Part shown: piece by piece, positions 50,400 to 60,461 of the stretch
How the letters are laid out: every line of letters starts with the position of its first letter
Position numbering within the stretch: the stretch's first letter is position 1
Source: Sediminibacterium sp.
GTDB taxonomy: Bacteria > Bacteroidota > Bacteroidia > Chitinophagales > Chitinophagaceae
Length of the DNA: 64,000 nt
Direction: 5' to 3'
Assembly: GCF_030695065.1 (NCBI RefSeq)
Contig: NZ_JAUYTR010000021.1
Location: 62,001-126,000, forward strand
Notes under the pieces: generated by a model
What the model was told of the DNA's origin: nothing
The model's database searches: none
What the model saw: only the letters and a program-made list of their open reading frames with translations
Program-made: the position numbers and the translations under genes

Positions 50400-50810
50400 A
50401 TGAAAAAAGGGATCATTCTATTGGCCATTTTGGCTATTGTTTCAACTGAGTTGAATGCTCAACTAGGAAATGTATTGGATAAAGCTAAATTGGCTTCAAC
50501 CACTGCTCAATTTGATGTAAATTCATTAACCAGTGGTATAATGGGAAAGCTTTCTTCTGCGTTGGCGTTATCTGCCGCTCAAAAGCCCAAAGTAGCCAGT
50601 GTTATTACTGAGTATTTGAGCCAAAAAGCACAATTTATTGCTAAACAAAAAACCAGTCCAGCAGAATATACACAACGTCAAATGGGTATTTTTCAAGGAG
50701 TTAAATCTAAATTGGCCGGAATATTGGTCAAAAATCAAATGAATAAGTTCCTAGGATTGAAGCCTGCTACCAATGATCCGGCCAACGTTTTGTCTCAATT
50801 GTTTTTTTAG
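50400..50810 (+). CDS. Secreted protein of unknown function
   Basis: 136 residues with a signal peptide at 1-20 (ending LNAQ). The mature part is helical and basic: LGNVLDKAKLASTTAQFDVNSLTSGIMGKLSSALALSAAQKPKV. An NVL-LSQLFF ending suggests a packed C-terminal helix. No family claimed. Five bases after ftsY, so probably read through from it. It is convergent with the outer-membrane protein gene, overlapping its stop by 4 bases. Confidence 0.7.
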   Translation: MKKGIILLAILAIVSTELNAQLGNVLDKAKLASTTAQFDVNSLTSGIMGKLSSALALSAAQKPKVASVITEYLSQKAQFIAKQKTSPAEYTQRQMGIFQGVKSKLAGILVKNQMNKFLGLKPATNDPANVLSQLFF

Positions 50811-51283
50811 AAAGTATAGCGAATAGCTAATCCTCCCCATCCACCTTCAAAATAGTTGTATCCTATAATATTAAAGGAGGGCTGCCAATCAAAACTGAGG
50901 TTGAGCGGAGCTCCTTTAATTTTATAGTCCAATCCCAATACTCCATCTACTCCAATAGCTAATCCATTGGCCCTGGTGGGGTACCTATTTTTCCAGCTAT
51001 CACTCCATATACCTAAATGTCCACCTCCACCTACATACCACTGCAGCCCTTCGGCCCCTTCAATGGGAAAGTGCAACTCATATAATCCAGTTAGCCTAAA
51101 TCCATCAGCAGAAATATATCCCAACCCTTCAATGGCTTTGCCTTTTGCAATAAAATGTTTTACAGAAACAGCTCCTGGATACATTTTTACTCCCAATGCT
51201 GTTTGATAGCTGGTTCCATTATTTTGAGCATAGGTTGTTCCGCCAATGAATAGGGCAGCTAATAGTGCAAATGTTCTTCTCAT
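50807..51283 (-). CDS. Small outer-membrane beta-barrel protein
   Basis: 158 residues, signal peptide 1-19 (ending TYAQ). Alternating aromatic/hydrophobic strands (LGVKMYPGAVSVKHFI, GLQWYVGGGGHLGIWSD, APLNLSFDWQPSFNIIGYNYFEGGWGGLAIRYTF) and a C-terminal phenylalanine indicate an eight-stranded type barrel of the OmpA/opacity kind. Function unknown. Confidence 0.75.
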   Translation of the reverse strand: MRRTFALLAALFIGGTTYAQNNGTSYQTALGVKMYPGAVSVKHFIAKGKAIEGLGYISADGFRLTGLYELHFPIEGAEGLQWYVGGGGHLGIWSDSWKNRYPTRANGLAIGVDGVLGLDYKIKGAPLNLSFDWQPSFNIIGYNYFEGGWGGLAIRYTF

Positions 51284-51381
51284 AGTCTTTGTTTTACTTT
51301 ATCCTTATAAAATCATGCCAATCATCAACCTAAGTAGTAAAAAAAATGTTAAGCTCCTGAACAGTTCCATTTTTTTATAAT

Positions 51382-51389
51382 TAGGTTTG
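51382..51389 (+). promoter_or_regulatory. -7 promoter box of the polyprenyl synthase gene
   Basis: TAGGTTTG matches TAnnTTTG perfectly. The ATG at 51394 starts only four bases later, so the transcript could begin at or near the start codon. Confidence 0.6.
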
Positions 51390-51393
51390 TAGC

Positions 51394-52359
51394 ATGTATT
51401 CATTTAAAGAATTAGTTGTACAGTTTAGCGAGCAATTTTCTTCGGCCCATTTTGACAATGAACCTGCATCATTGTATGATCCTTGTAATTATTTTTTAAC
51501 CATTGGAGGTAAAAGAATTAGGCCCATTTTATGTTTAATGGGAAATGAATTGTTTAATGAAATTGATAAAGATGCTTTTCAGTTGGCTACTGCCATTGAG
51601 CTCTTCCATAATTTTACTTTAATTCATGATGATATTATGGATGCTGCTGCGCTAAGACGTGGCATGGAAACCATTCACACTAAATACAACAGCAGCACTG
51701 CTATACTTGCAGGTGATGTAATGATGATTAAGTCTTATGAATACATTAATAAGATGAATGGTCCTTACTTGCAAAAAATTTTGCGCATATTTAATACTAC
51801 TGCTAAAGAAGTATGTGAAGGGCAACAGTTAGACATGGATTTTGAGCAAAAGGAAATGGTTACTTTAGATCAGTATATTCAAATGATCACTTTAAAAACT
51901 TCGGTATTATTAGCTGCCAGTTTAGAAATGGGTGCAATCATAGGTGGTGCAAGCGAAGGAAATTGTAAGCATTTGTATGAGTTTGGTAAAAATTTAGGGA
52001 TTGCTTTTCAAATTCAAGATGATTACCTAGATGCATTTGGTAATCCAGAAAAATTTGGAAAAGAAGTTGGGGGCGATATTCGCCAAAACAAAAAAACGTT
52101 TTTGTTATTACACACACTTGAAGTAGCTCCTGATGAACAGAAACAACAGTTAATGCAATTAATGAAAGACCAATCATCTCAGAAAGTACAAAAAGTGTTG
52201 TCTATTTATAAAGCCTGTGGGGTGGATGCCTGGGCCAATACTTTAAAAGAACATTACTTAAATACTGCGCTCAAACACTTAGAAGATATTGCAGTAGTTT
52301 CTAGTCGAAAACTGCCCCTGAAAGAATTGGCTAGCTTCTTGATTCAACGAGATGTTTAA
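51394..52359 (+). CDS. Polyprenyl synthetase (geranylgeranyl/farnesyl-diphosphate-synthase-like)
   Basis: Chain elongation of isoprenoid diphosphates; cytoplasmic. 321 residues. The first aspartate-rich motif is HDDIMDAAALRRG (about 78-90) and the second is FQIQDDYLDAFG (about 206-217), with GGKRIRPIL near 34-42. Two residues before the first DDxxD is I-H rather than a bulky aromatic, so product length is not clear. It could feed menaquinone side-chain or carotenoid synthesis, and is not in a pathway cluster. Confidence 0.9.
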   Translation: MYSFKELVVQFSEQFSSAHFDNEPASLYDPCNYFLTIGGKRIRPILCLMGNELFNEIDKDAFQLATAIELFHNFTLIHDDIMDAAALRRGMETIHTKYNSSTAILAGDVMMIKSYEYINKMNGPYLQKILRIFNTTAKEVCEGQQLDMDFEQKEMVTLDQYIQMITLKTSVLLAASLEMGAIIGGASEGNCKHLYEFGKNLGIAFQIQDDYLDAFGNPEKFGKEVGGDIRQNKKTFLLLHTLEVAPDEQKQQLMQLMKDQSSQKVQKVLSIYKACGVDAWANTLKEHYLNTALKHLEDIAVVSSRKLPLKELASFLIQRDV

Positions 52360-52390
52360 TTTGCTTATCTTCCTACCAAAATAATCATAC

Positions 52391-54091
52391 ATGTCTTCTT
52401 CTTTATTTAGAAAGAAATCATTAGATAAAATTACTGCGGATGCAGCTGCTGGTATAAGCGATTCTCATTCAGGTGGACTTAAAAAAGTATTGGGTGTAAA
52501 AGACCTTACTTTTATGGGGATTGCAGCTGTTATTGGTGCAGGTATTTTTTCTACCATTGGGTCCGCTGCTTATAATGGAGGTCCTGGAATTGCCATCTTA
52601 TTTGTAATAACAGCAATTACTTGTGGTTTCAGCGCGCTTTGTTACGCAGAGTTTGCAAGTAGGATTCCTATTTCAGGAAGTGCATACACTTATGCATATG
52701 TTTCTTTTGGTGAAGTAGTTGCCTGGATTATAGGATGGGCTTTAATTTTGGAATACGCCATTGGAAATATTGTAGTTGCCATTAGTTGGAGCGGCTATTT
52801 CAATAATTTATTAGAGGGCTTTCATATTCATTTACCTGGTTGGTTGTCTACCAATGCAAGCAATGCCCAATTAGGATATGAAGAAGCCGTGAAGGCTTTG
52901 GCAGCTGGTGAAGCACCAGAAACCATGACCAAGCACGCAAAATTGGGGTATGATGCTATTATGAATGCACCTATGATTGGTTCATGGAAAGTTATTTTGA
53001 ATGTACCAGCATTCTTTATTGTTATGTTGATTACTTGGTTGGCTTATATTGGAATTAAAGAAAGTAAGCGCAGTACCAATATTATGGTCATATTTAAATT
53101 GGCTGTAATTGTGGGTATCATCATTGTAGGTTTTTTCTATGTTGATACCACTAACTGGACCCCATTTTTACCCAACGGATTTGGCGGAGTCTTGGCTGGT
53201 GTTTCAGCGGTATTCTATGCCTATATTGGGTTTGATGCTATTTCTACTACTGCTGAAGAATGTAAGGACCCGCAAAGAGATTTGCCAAAAGGCATGATGT
53301 ACTCCTTATTAATTTGTACGGTATTATATATTCTTGTAGCATTGGTATTAACTGGTATGGTGCATTACAGTGAATTGAAAGTGGATGATCCTTTGGCTTA
53401 TGTTTTTGATAAGTTGAATATGAATAAAATTGGGTACCTTATTTCTGTGAGTGCTGTTGTTGCTACCACTAGTGTATTATTGGTTTTTCAAATGGGACAA
53501 CCTCGAATTTGGATGAGCATGAGTAGGGATGGATTATTACCTAAGAAATTTGCACAAGTACATCCCAAATACCAAACTCCATCATTTTCTACCATTGTAA
53601 CAGGATTATTAGTTGGAATTCCTTCCTTATTTATCAGCAGTGGGTTCATGACCGACCTTACTAGTATTGGAACTTTATTTGCTTTTGTATTGGTTTGCTT
53701 TGGGGTTTTGGTATTGCCTAAAATAGCTGAAGGTGCAGGACGAAAAGGGTTTAAGCTTCCTTACATTAATGGTAAATATATTATACCTGCAATTGTATTG
53801 CTTATTACCGTTTTGTTCAGGAATAGAATTAATGATGCTTTCATTAATATAGGCAATGAAGGATCTCAAGAAATATTATTTTTAATTTTCATGGTTATTG
53901 CTTTAGTAACCGCATTCTATAGTTTCATAAGGTCTTATTCTTTTATTCCTGTTGCAGGAGCCCTATGCTGTTTATACTTAATGATTGAAATTCCTGCAAT
54001 TAGTTGGCTTTGGTTTTTTGGTTGGATGGCTTTGGGATTAATTATTTATTTCTTTTATGGCAAAAACAAAAGCAAATTGGCTCAATCATGA
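52391..54091 (+). CDS. APC superfamily amino acid permease
   Basis: 566 residues with about 12-14 membrane helices. APC markers: FMGIAAVIGAGIFSTIGSAAYNGGPGIA near residues 39-66 (the glycine-rich helix 1 kink), FAYAEFAS-like FCYAEFASRIPISGSAYTYAYVSFGE, and FDAISTTAEECKDPQRDLPKGM near 275-297. It most resembles the cationic amino acid transporter branch. Substrate not certain. Its last codon overlaps the next gene's start (ATGA). Confidence 0.9.
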   Translation: MSSSLFRKKSLDKITADAAAGISDSHSGGLKKVLGVKDLTFMGIAAVIGAGIFSTIGSAAYNGGPGIAILFVITAITCGFSALCYAEFASRIPISGSAYTYAYVSFGEVVAWIIGWALILEYAIGNIVVAISWSGYFNNLLEGFHIHLPGWLSTNASNAQLGYEEAVKALAAGEAPETMTKHAKLGYDAIMNAPMIGSWKVILNVPAFFIVMLITWLAYIGIKESKRSTNIMVIFKLAVIVGIIIVGFFYVDTTNWTPFLPNGFGGVLAGVSAVFYAYIGFDAISTTAEECKDPQRDLPKGMMYSLLICTVLYILVALVLTGMVHYSELKVDDPLAYVFDKLNMNKIGYLISVSAVVATTSVLLVFQMGQPRIWMSMSRDGLLPKKFAQVHPKYQTPSFSTIVTGLLVGIPSLFISSGFMTDLTSIGTLFAFVLVCFGVLVLPKIAEGAGRKGFKLPYINGKYIIPAIVLLITVLFRNRINDAFINIGNEGSQEILFLIFMVIALVTAFYSFIRSYSFIPVAGALCCLYLMIEIPAISWLWFFGWMALGLIIYFFYGKNKSKLAQS

Positions 54092-55113
54092 AGTACCAAA
54101 TAGGCGATGATATCTTAGTGTTGCACAGCAATGAGGAGGGTAAAGTAATAGAAATTATCAACGACAAGATGGTGATGATTGAAGTAAGGGGAGTGAAGTT
54201 TCCTGCCTATATGGATCAGATAGACTTCCCATATTTCAAACGATTTACAGAGAAAAAAAATATCCCGTCTAAAAAAATTGAACCCAAAACATATGTAGAT
54301 CAGGTTCCAAAAGAAAAGCCACAGCCCAATCAAATTAAGGTTTCAGAAGGAGTCTGGTTGTCATTTATACCTAAATTTGCTTTAGATGATTTTAACGACG
54401 AAGTAGTAGAGTTACTAAAAATTCATTTGGTAAATAAAACCAATCAGGGGTATCAATTTGTATATCATCAGTACTTTAATGGGGAAGAATTTTTTTCACT
54501 AAAAAATGATATTCAACCATTTCATGATTTTTATTTGCACGATATCAAATTTGAAGCAATTAATGATACCCCTTCTTTTTCAATAGATTTTAGTTTGCTA
54601 AATCAACAAAAAGGAAAAGCGGAACATTACGAAGTTCAGTTGAAATTGAAGCCTAAACAGGTTTTTCAAAAAATTGAATTGCTGAAGGAGAACAACGAGC
54701 CCACTTTTTCTTATTCCTTATTTAATGATTATCCTGATAAGGCATTAGATACTTTGCCTTTAGATAGTTTAAGAGCTAAAGGTTACAAAGTATACGATGC
54801 TGGACGTGTAAAAGAATTCCTACCACCTGCAAGATCCGTTATTGATTTACATATTGAAAAACTAACCAATGAGCATGCCCATATGACCAACTTTGAAATG
54901 TTGACACTACAGTTAGCTGAATTAGAAAAATGGGTAGATTTAGCTGTTGCACATAAGCAATCAGAACTGGTAGTCATTCATGGCGTAGGAACAGGCAAAC
55001 TTAGAGAGGAAGTGCACGAAGTACTCAAAACTCGAAGGGAGGTGAAACAGTTTTACAATCAATATGATGCCCGTTTTGGATATGGTGCAACACAAGTATT
55101 CTTTCAATATTAG
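54088..55113 (+). CDS. DUF2027 and Smr domain protein (MutS2-like C-terminal nuclease domain)
   Basis: 341 residues. An N-terminal KYQIGDDILVLHSNEEGKVIEI segment and a beta-rich middle match DUF2027. The C-terminal Smr domain (about 255-341) has VIDLHIEKL and the H-G-x-G-x-G loop VVIHGVGTGKLREEVHEVL. Smr domains are nickases or RNA endonucleases and recently linked to cleavage at stalled ribosomes. The frame is open from 54004, but the ATG at 54088 overlaps the permease stop and starts the conserved region. Confidence 0.87.
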   Translation: MKYQIGDDILVLHSNEEGKVIEIINDKMVMIEVRGVKFPAYMDQIDFPYFKRFTEKKNIPSKKIEPKTYVDQVPKEKPQPNQIKVSEGVWLSFIPKFALDDFNDEVVELLKIHLVNKTNQGYQFVYHQYFNGEEFFSLKNDIQPFHDFYLHDIKFEAINDTPSFSIDFSLLNQQKGKAEHYEVQLKLKPKQVFQKIELLKENNEPTFSYSLFNDYPDKALDTLPLDSLRAKGYKVYDAGRVKEFLPPARSVIDLHIEKLTNEHAHMTNFEMLTLQLAELEKWVDLAVAHKQSELVVIHGVGTGKLREEVHEVLKTRREVKQFYNQYDARFGYGATQVFFQY

Positions 55114-55229
55114 TTTTTCGGCACTTATTGACGCATAGTTTATACAAAGTAATGGGTATTTTTTGTGCCTATCTGTTAATTCAGCTATGCTATAGACCAC
55201 ATTGCTCAGTCAATACGTATCTTCGTAAG

Positions 55230-55600
55230 TACTATAAACCCGAGCCATCGCTCCAATTTATTGGGGAGGAAAGTCCGGACAGTATAGAGCAACCCACCGG
55301 TTAAGCGCCGGCTTCCTAATTTATTGGGAAAGAGAGAGTGCCACAGAAAATAACTACCATGCTAAAACATGGAAAAGGTGAAAATGTGAGGTAAGAGCTC
55401 ACGGTAACAGGTGGTAACACTTGTTGTGGGTAAACCTTGGGTACTGTAATGCCATGTAAAGGATTGTTCGAGAGTTGCTCGCTCTCGTTTCCAATTTATT
55501 GGAACGCAATCCAGGGTAGGCAGCAAGATCGCAACAGTAATGTTGCGGCTAGATAAATGATGGAGTTGAAACAGAATCCGGCTTACGAGGTTTATGGTAT
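55230..55600 (+). ncRNA. rnpB: RNase P RNA component
   Basis: Catalytic RNA that trims tRNA 5' ends. P1 forms from TACTATAAACC (55230-55240) and GGTTTATGGTA (55589-55599). The universally conserved P4 regions are GAGGAAAGTCCGGAC (55266-55280) and ACAGAATCCGGCTTACGAG (55571-55589). GGTAAGAGCTCACGGTAACAG in the middle is the usual J11/12-type block. About 370 bases, bacterial type A. A T run at 55600-55606 ends it. The sequence AATTTATTGG occurs three times inside. A candidate -7 box TATCTTCG is at 55218-55225. Confidence 0.95.
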
Positions 55601-55665
55601 TTTTTTCCGCACCCTATCAATGACTGCAAAACAGCATTGGAACAATTATTTTGTCATAATAAGAA

Positions 55666-58600
55666 ATGATGTTGATGTCTAAGACAAGTATACATTGTGT
55701 AAAAGGGTTATTGGCCTTGTTGCTTATTTTAGCAACACAGCTGCTAACTGCGCAATGCGTATTTGTTAGCATTTCAGGTCCTAAATGTGCGGGGGAAGGC
55801 ACCATCACTGGAACCTTTAGCCGAAGTCCTTATCAAATAGAGTGGATACTCAACGATTCTGTTATTCAAAAATCAAAAGCTTCCTTAAGTACGGTTGCAA
55901 CCCCAATAGTGAGTGGAAATGTTGCGGGCAAACTTAGGGTTTCAGGAACACATGGTATTGCAATTGACAACAGCGGAAATATTTATGTTTCGGATACCAT
56001 TAATAATAGAGTAGTTGCCTATAACAAGAATACCCCAGATGGGGTAACTGTAGCTGGTGGTAACGGTGGAGGTAATATGCCCAATCAATTGAATAAACCC
56101 GCAGGACTATTTATTGATGGCTTTGGTAATTTATTTGTAACAGATCAATACAATAATAGAGTACTTCGCTTTGCTCCTGGATCAAGTAATGGTTTTTTAG
56201 TTGCCGGAGGTAATGGAAAGGGTTCAGGGGCCAATCAGTTAAGTGACCCAAGAGATGTGTATGTTGATGCACAAGGATTCGTTTATATAGCAGATGCAGG
56301 AAATCATCGCATTCAAAGATGGGCCCAAGGTGGTGCTTCTGGATTAACTGTTGCGGGTGGTTTTGGTGCGGGTTCAGACTCTTTACGTTTAAATAGCCCT
56401 CAGGGGGTTGCAGTAGATGGTAACTTGAATATTTATGTTGCAGATTCTGCCAATAATAGAGTTCAACAGTTTCGATTGGGAAGCGCTGTTGGTAAAACCG
56501 TTATGGGACAATTGGGTAAGGGCACTGGTTATGGATACTTATTTCAGCCTGTTGATGTTTTGGTAGATGCGTTTGGGGATGTATATGTAATTGAAGCAGG
56601 GAATAATCGAGTTCAAAAATTGTTTAATAATGGGGTTGGAATGGTTACCATTGCGGGAAGTGATAATGGGAGCAGTGGTTCAGACAACAATCAATTCAAT
56701 TACCCCACAGGAATTGCGTTTGATGCATCCGGCAATTTATTTGTTTTAGACCAGCAAAATGCCAGGGTGCAGCAATATGGGGTGGTTCCCATCAATACAG
56801 AATTAAGGCCTTATCAGGGTGGAGTGTATATGGCTAGGGTTAATTCATTCTCAGGTTGTGTTCAACAATCTAATATCATTTATGTAAACCCCAAACCAGA
56901 TATTAATATAAGTGGCAAAACAGCTATTTGTACTGGGGATGTTGCAGAAATAAAATTAACTGGTAGTACCAATTACACTTGGTTCCCTAATACAGGGGTT
57001 AATAAAATAAACGATAGTACTTATTTGCTTAAGCCAGATTCAACCACTTTTTACGGGATTAATTCATTAACAGATAGCGGTTGCGTTTCGTATAGGGCAT
57101 TAACTATTAATGTTGGATTAAGGTCTATACCTGTAGTAACACCCACTATTTGTTTGTCTCCTGATGCAACTAAAATTACGACCACTATTTTGGGCGATCG
57201 GCCAGCTAGTCTAAATTATTTCAGAAATAATGGAATTAAAGCAGGTAGTTTTTTCCCAGAATGGAGTAAAATTGGAACTGCTTTTGCCGGAGGGAATGGT
57301 ATTGGAAATGGTGCAGGTCAATTTGGGTTACCTATGGGTGCATTTATAGACCCTAAGGGGAATGTTTATGTTGCCGATGCTGTAAATCATCGAATACAAT
57401 TATGGAAGCCAGGAGACTTGGTGGGAACTACTGTTGTTGGTGGAAAAGGTGAAGGAAGTGCCAACGACCAACTCAATTATCCAACAGGAGTTTTTGTGGA
57501 TGTTGCGGGTAATATTTATGTAGCCGATCAAAACAATCATCGAATACAATATTTTGCTAAAGGAGCTTCAATAGGCACTACAGTAGCTGGCGGGTTAGGG
57601 GCAGGTAATAGCACTTACCAATTAAATTTCCCAGCTAGTGTTTTTGTAGATAGTTATGGAAATATTTATATAGCTGATGCTGGAAATCACCGAGTTCAAA
57701 AATGGAGCAATTCAGGTTCGCAAGTTAAAACAGTTGCTGGAACTGGCTTGCCTGGTAATGATGGGGTTAGATTGAATAACCCTCAAGCTGTTTATGTAGA
57801 TCAGCGAAATAATTTGTTTGTAGCCGATGCCGAAAACCATCGCATCATGTTTTATGATCAAACAAGTTTGGTAGGTGCGGTGGCAGCTGGTAACCGAGGT
57901 CCTGGCATTTTGCCCAATCAATTAAATTTTCCTGCAGGTATTTTTGTAGATGGGAACAGCAATATGTTTATTGCAGACAGAGGAAATAATAGAATTCATC
58001 GTTGGGCTTTATATGATACAGTTGGAACAACCGTTGCTGGTTTAGCAAATGGGAGCTCAGGTTCTGCACTAGATCAATTACAATTACCTAATGCTGTTGG
58101 TATAGACTTAGAAGGAAATATGTATGTAGCAGATAGTAGGAATTATCGCATTCAAAAATATACTATTACTGCGGGCGCAGACACTGTATTGCAAACTAAA
58201 ATTTCGGGTACTTATACTGCTCTGTCTGCTTCTTTTTCTGGTTGTGTAACTGGCTCAGGGAATGCCTTTGTGGTAGTTGCTCCTGATTTAAAAATTAAAA
58301 ATGATACTACTGCAATATGTGAGGGTGGGCAAGCAAATCTGATTGTTACTGGGTCAAATAATTATAGGTGGTCACCTGCTGCAGGTTTAAGTGCAACGAA
58401 TAGAGATACTATTATTGCAAAACCATCAGTAACCACAAAATATACTGTTGTTTCATCCATTGGAAATGGATGTAATTCTACTGCAGATGTAACAATTACC
58501 GTGTATAAAAAACCAGTGATGAACATCATTAGTACTACATGCGTATCAAATGAACCCATGAAATTATCAGCTAGCCCTAGAGTGAAGAATGTATTATGGA

Positions 58601-60426
58601 CGCTCAATAATGATACTTTGGTTAATATGGCAAGTAGCTTTAGCAAAACGGCAGAAACCGTTGCTGGTAAACTAGTTGGAGGAACAGACTCCACTCAATT
58701 TGGAAGGCCAAGTTTTGTATTTGTAGACGAAAAGAATAATATTTATGTATGCGATCAATGGAATCATCGAATACAAAAATGGCTGCCTGGTGCTAAGTCA
58801 GGAATAACGGTTGCAGGCGGTAGAGGTGCAGGAAAAAGATTGAGTCAGTTGAATAATCCAACAAGCATTTTTGTAACAGCGGATGGATTGTTATACATAG
58901 CCGATACCGATAATGATAGAATATTGGTATGGAAAGAAGGTGATACAACTGGCACTGTTGTGGCTGGTGGTAATGGTAGAGGAATTAAGCCCAATCAATT
59001 GTCTTATCCAACAAGTGTATTTGTAGACGCATACGGATCAGTATATATAGCTGATGCATTAAATGCTAGAATTCAACTTTGGATTAAAGGAAGTATTGCT
59101 GGTAAAACTGTAGCAGGGGGTAATTTTGCTGGTGCAAGCGCCAACCAATTAAGTAACCCATTGGGTGTTTTTGTAGATCAAAGAGAAAATATTTATATAG
59201 CCGATTCTCAAAATGATCGAATTCAACGTTGGAAATTAGGTGATATTAGAGGAACAACTGTTGCAGGAGGAAAGGGTAAGGGCAATAATGCCAATCAGGT
59301 AGTGTCTCCTTTAAATGTTTTTCTTGATGCCAATAATCAATTGATTATTACAGAAGGCGGTACGGCCAATCGAATCAAAAGTTGGAGTGTTGGTGCAGAT
59401 TCAGGCAAAGTGATTGCTGGTGGAATTGAAAAAGGAACAGCAGCAGATCAATTGGATTTGCCAGGAAGTAGTTTTATAGATTTGGATGGAAATTTATTTG
59501 TAGCTGATATGAATAATTTCCGCATTCAACGATATGCTACAACCGATACTGTTTTTTCTATACAACCTAAATTAAAAGGTGTCTATTATGCATTGGCTAC
59601 TAGTTTTAGTGGTTGTTTGGCAACGTCGGATGACTTTAGATTAGATAGTGGCTATACTCCAACTAAGCCCGTGGTATTTGATATTCAATATTGCCTAAAT
59701 GAAACAGCAAGGCCATTGGGTGCTTTAGGGGATAGTTTGCTTTGGTATACAAGGGCAAATGGTGGAATTGGTGCAACCACAGCACCTACTCCTTTAACCA
59801 GCGTGGTAGGTACTGCAACTTATTGGGTGTCTCGTAGTAATATATTTGCAGGTTGTGAAAGTGTTAGACAAAAAATAACCGTTAATACCAAACCTTTACC
59901 TGGTGCATCTCTTGCCATTGTTGGAAAGCAAAATATTTTACCAGGAGACACAACCAGATTAATTGCTTCTGCAGATTCTGGAAAAGTAATTAGCAAAATT
60001 CTATGGTACAGAAACGGAACTCAATTGAATTCTATACCAGATACCACTAATAAATTATTTGTATTTTATTCTACCATTGGCAGATACAATATTGCAGTAA
60101 CCGATACCAATCTTTGTACTTCTATTTCAGATACAATTGATATTAGGGCTGATTTAACTACCGAACAGCAAATTTATTTTTTCCCTAATCCTGTCATCAA
60201 TTCTGCAAAAATCATTTTTACTCCCTTAACCAATAGCAGTACGTACTTAAAAGTTATATCAAATAATGGGGTGGTTATGATTAACAAACGAATTATAACT
60301 GGTACAACAACTGGTAATTTTGTATACGATTTAGAATTGGCTCAATTACCTAAAGGTATTTACAATCTTGAATTGGTTACAGGGGCAGGAAGAATTATTG
60401 CTCGAAATCGATTTGTGAAACTCTAA
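55666..60426 (+). CDS. Large secreted NHL-repeat protein with type IX secretion C-terminal sorting domain
   Basis: 1586 residues. Signal peptide at 1-29 (ending LTAQ). Three blocks each contain six NHL repeats, recognisable by the core F-V-D-x-x-G-N-[IL]-[YF]-[VI]-A-D-x-x-N-x-R-[IV]-Q. The blocks cover about residues 85-375, 540-840 and 1025-1310, so 18 repeats and probably three six-bladed propellers. Ig-like or PKD-like spacers lie between them (each with an F-S-G-C start). The last 85 residues, FFPNPVINSAKI ... LPKGIYNLELVTG, form a type A T9SS sorting domain, so the protein should be delivered to the cell surface or outside. Ligand unknown; adhesion or glycan binding is possible. Confidence 0.88.
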   Translation: MMLMSKTSIHCVKGLLALLLILATQLLTAQCVFVSISGPKCAGEGTITGTFSRSPYQIEWILNDSVIQKSKASLSTVATPIVSGNVAGKLRVSGTHGIAIDNSGNIYVSDTINNRVVAYNKNTPDGVTVAGGNGGGNMPNQLNKPAGLFIDGFGNLFVTDQYNNRVLRFAPGSSNGFLVAGGNGKGSGANQLSDPRDVYVDAQGFVYIADAGNHRIQRWAQGGASGLTVAGGFGAGSDSLRLNSPQGVAVDGNLNIYVADSANNRVQQFRLGSAVGKTVMGQLGKGTGYGYLFQPVDVLVDAFGDVYVIEAGNNRVQKLFNNGVGMVTIAGSDNGSSGSDNNQFNYPTGIAFDASGNLFVLDQQNARVQQYGVVPINTELRPYQGGVYMARVNSFSGCVQQSNIIYVNPKPDINISGKTAICTGDVAEIKLTGSTNYTWFPNTGVNKINDSTYLLKPDSTTFYGINSLTDSGCVSYRALTINVGLRSIPVVTPTICLSPDATKITTTILGDRPASLNYFRNNGIKAGSFFPEWSKIGTAFAGGNGIGNGAGQFGLPMGAFIDPKGNVYVADAVNHRIQLWKPGDLVGTTVVGGKGEGSANDQLNYPTGVFVDVAGNIYVADQNNHRIQYFAKGASIGTTVAGGLGAGNSTYQLNFPASVFVDSYGNIYIADAGNHRVQKWSNSGSQVKTVAGTGLPGNDGVRLNNPQAVYVDQRNNLFVADAENHRIMFYDQTSLVGAVAAGNRGPGILPNQLNFPAGIFVDGNSNMFIADRGNNRIHRWALYDTVGTTVAGLANGSSGSALDQLQLPNAVGIDLEGNMYVADSRNYRIQKYTITAGADTVLQTKISGTYTALSASFSGCVTGSGNAFVVVAPDLKIKNDTTAICEGGQANLIVTGSNNYRWSPAAGLSATNRDTIIAKPSVTTKYTVVSSIGNGCNSTADVTITVYKKPVMNIISTTCVSNEPMKLSASPRVKNVLWTLNNDTLVNMASSFSKTAETVAGKLVGGTDSTQFGRPSFVFVDEKNNIYVCDQWNHRIQKWLPGAKSGITVAGGRGAGKRLSQLNNPTSIFVTADGLLYIADTDNDRILVWKEGDTTGTVVAGGNGRGIKPNQLSYPTSVFVDAYGSVYIADALNARIQLWIKGSIAGKTVAGGNFAGASANQLSNPLGVFVDQRENIYIADSQNDRIQRWKLGDIRGTTVAGGKGKGNNANQVVSPLNVFLDANNQLIITEGGTANRIKSWSVGADSGKVIAGGIEKGTAADQLDLPGSSFIDLDGNLFVADMNNFRIQRYATTDTVFSIQPKLKGVYYALATSFSGCLATSDDFRLDSGYTPTKPVVFDIQYCLNETARPLGALGDSLLWYTRANGGIGATTAPTPLTSVVGTATYWVSRSNIFAGCESVRQKITVNTKPLPGASLAIVGKQNILPGDTTRLIASADSGKVISKILWYRNGTQLNSIPDTTNKLFVFYSTIGRYNIAVTDTNLCTSISDTIDIRADLTTEQQIYFFPNPVINSAKIIFTPLTNSSTYLKVISNNGVVMINKRIITGTTTGNFVYDLELAQLPKGIYNLELVTGAGRIIARNRFVKL

Positions 60427-60449
60427 CACAATTCCTCCAACATCTTTTG

Positions 60450-60457
60450 TACTTTTG
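60450..60457 (+). promoter_or_regulatory. -7 promoter box of prfB
   Basis: TACTTTTG matches TAnnTTTG perfectly and ends four bases before the prfB ATG at 60462. This predicts a leaderless or nearly leaderless message. Confidence 0.55.
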
Positions 60458-60461
60458 ATGC

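Noticed and set aside
55418..55425. GGTAACA sequences near 55400-55430 as operator copies
   Set aside because: They belong to the conserved core of RNase P RNA.
56000..59560. Regular repeats of about 165 bases that could look like a tandem-repeat or CRISPR-like array
   Set aside because: They are the codons of NHL repeats in one long frame; units are diverged and there are no short identical repeats with unique spacers.
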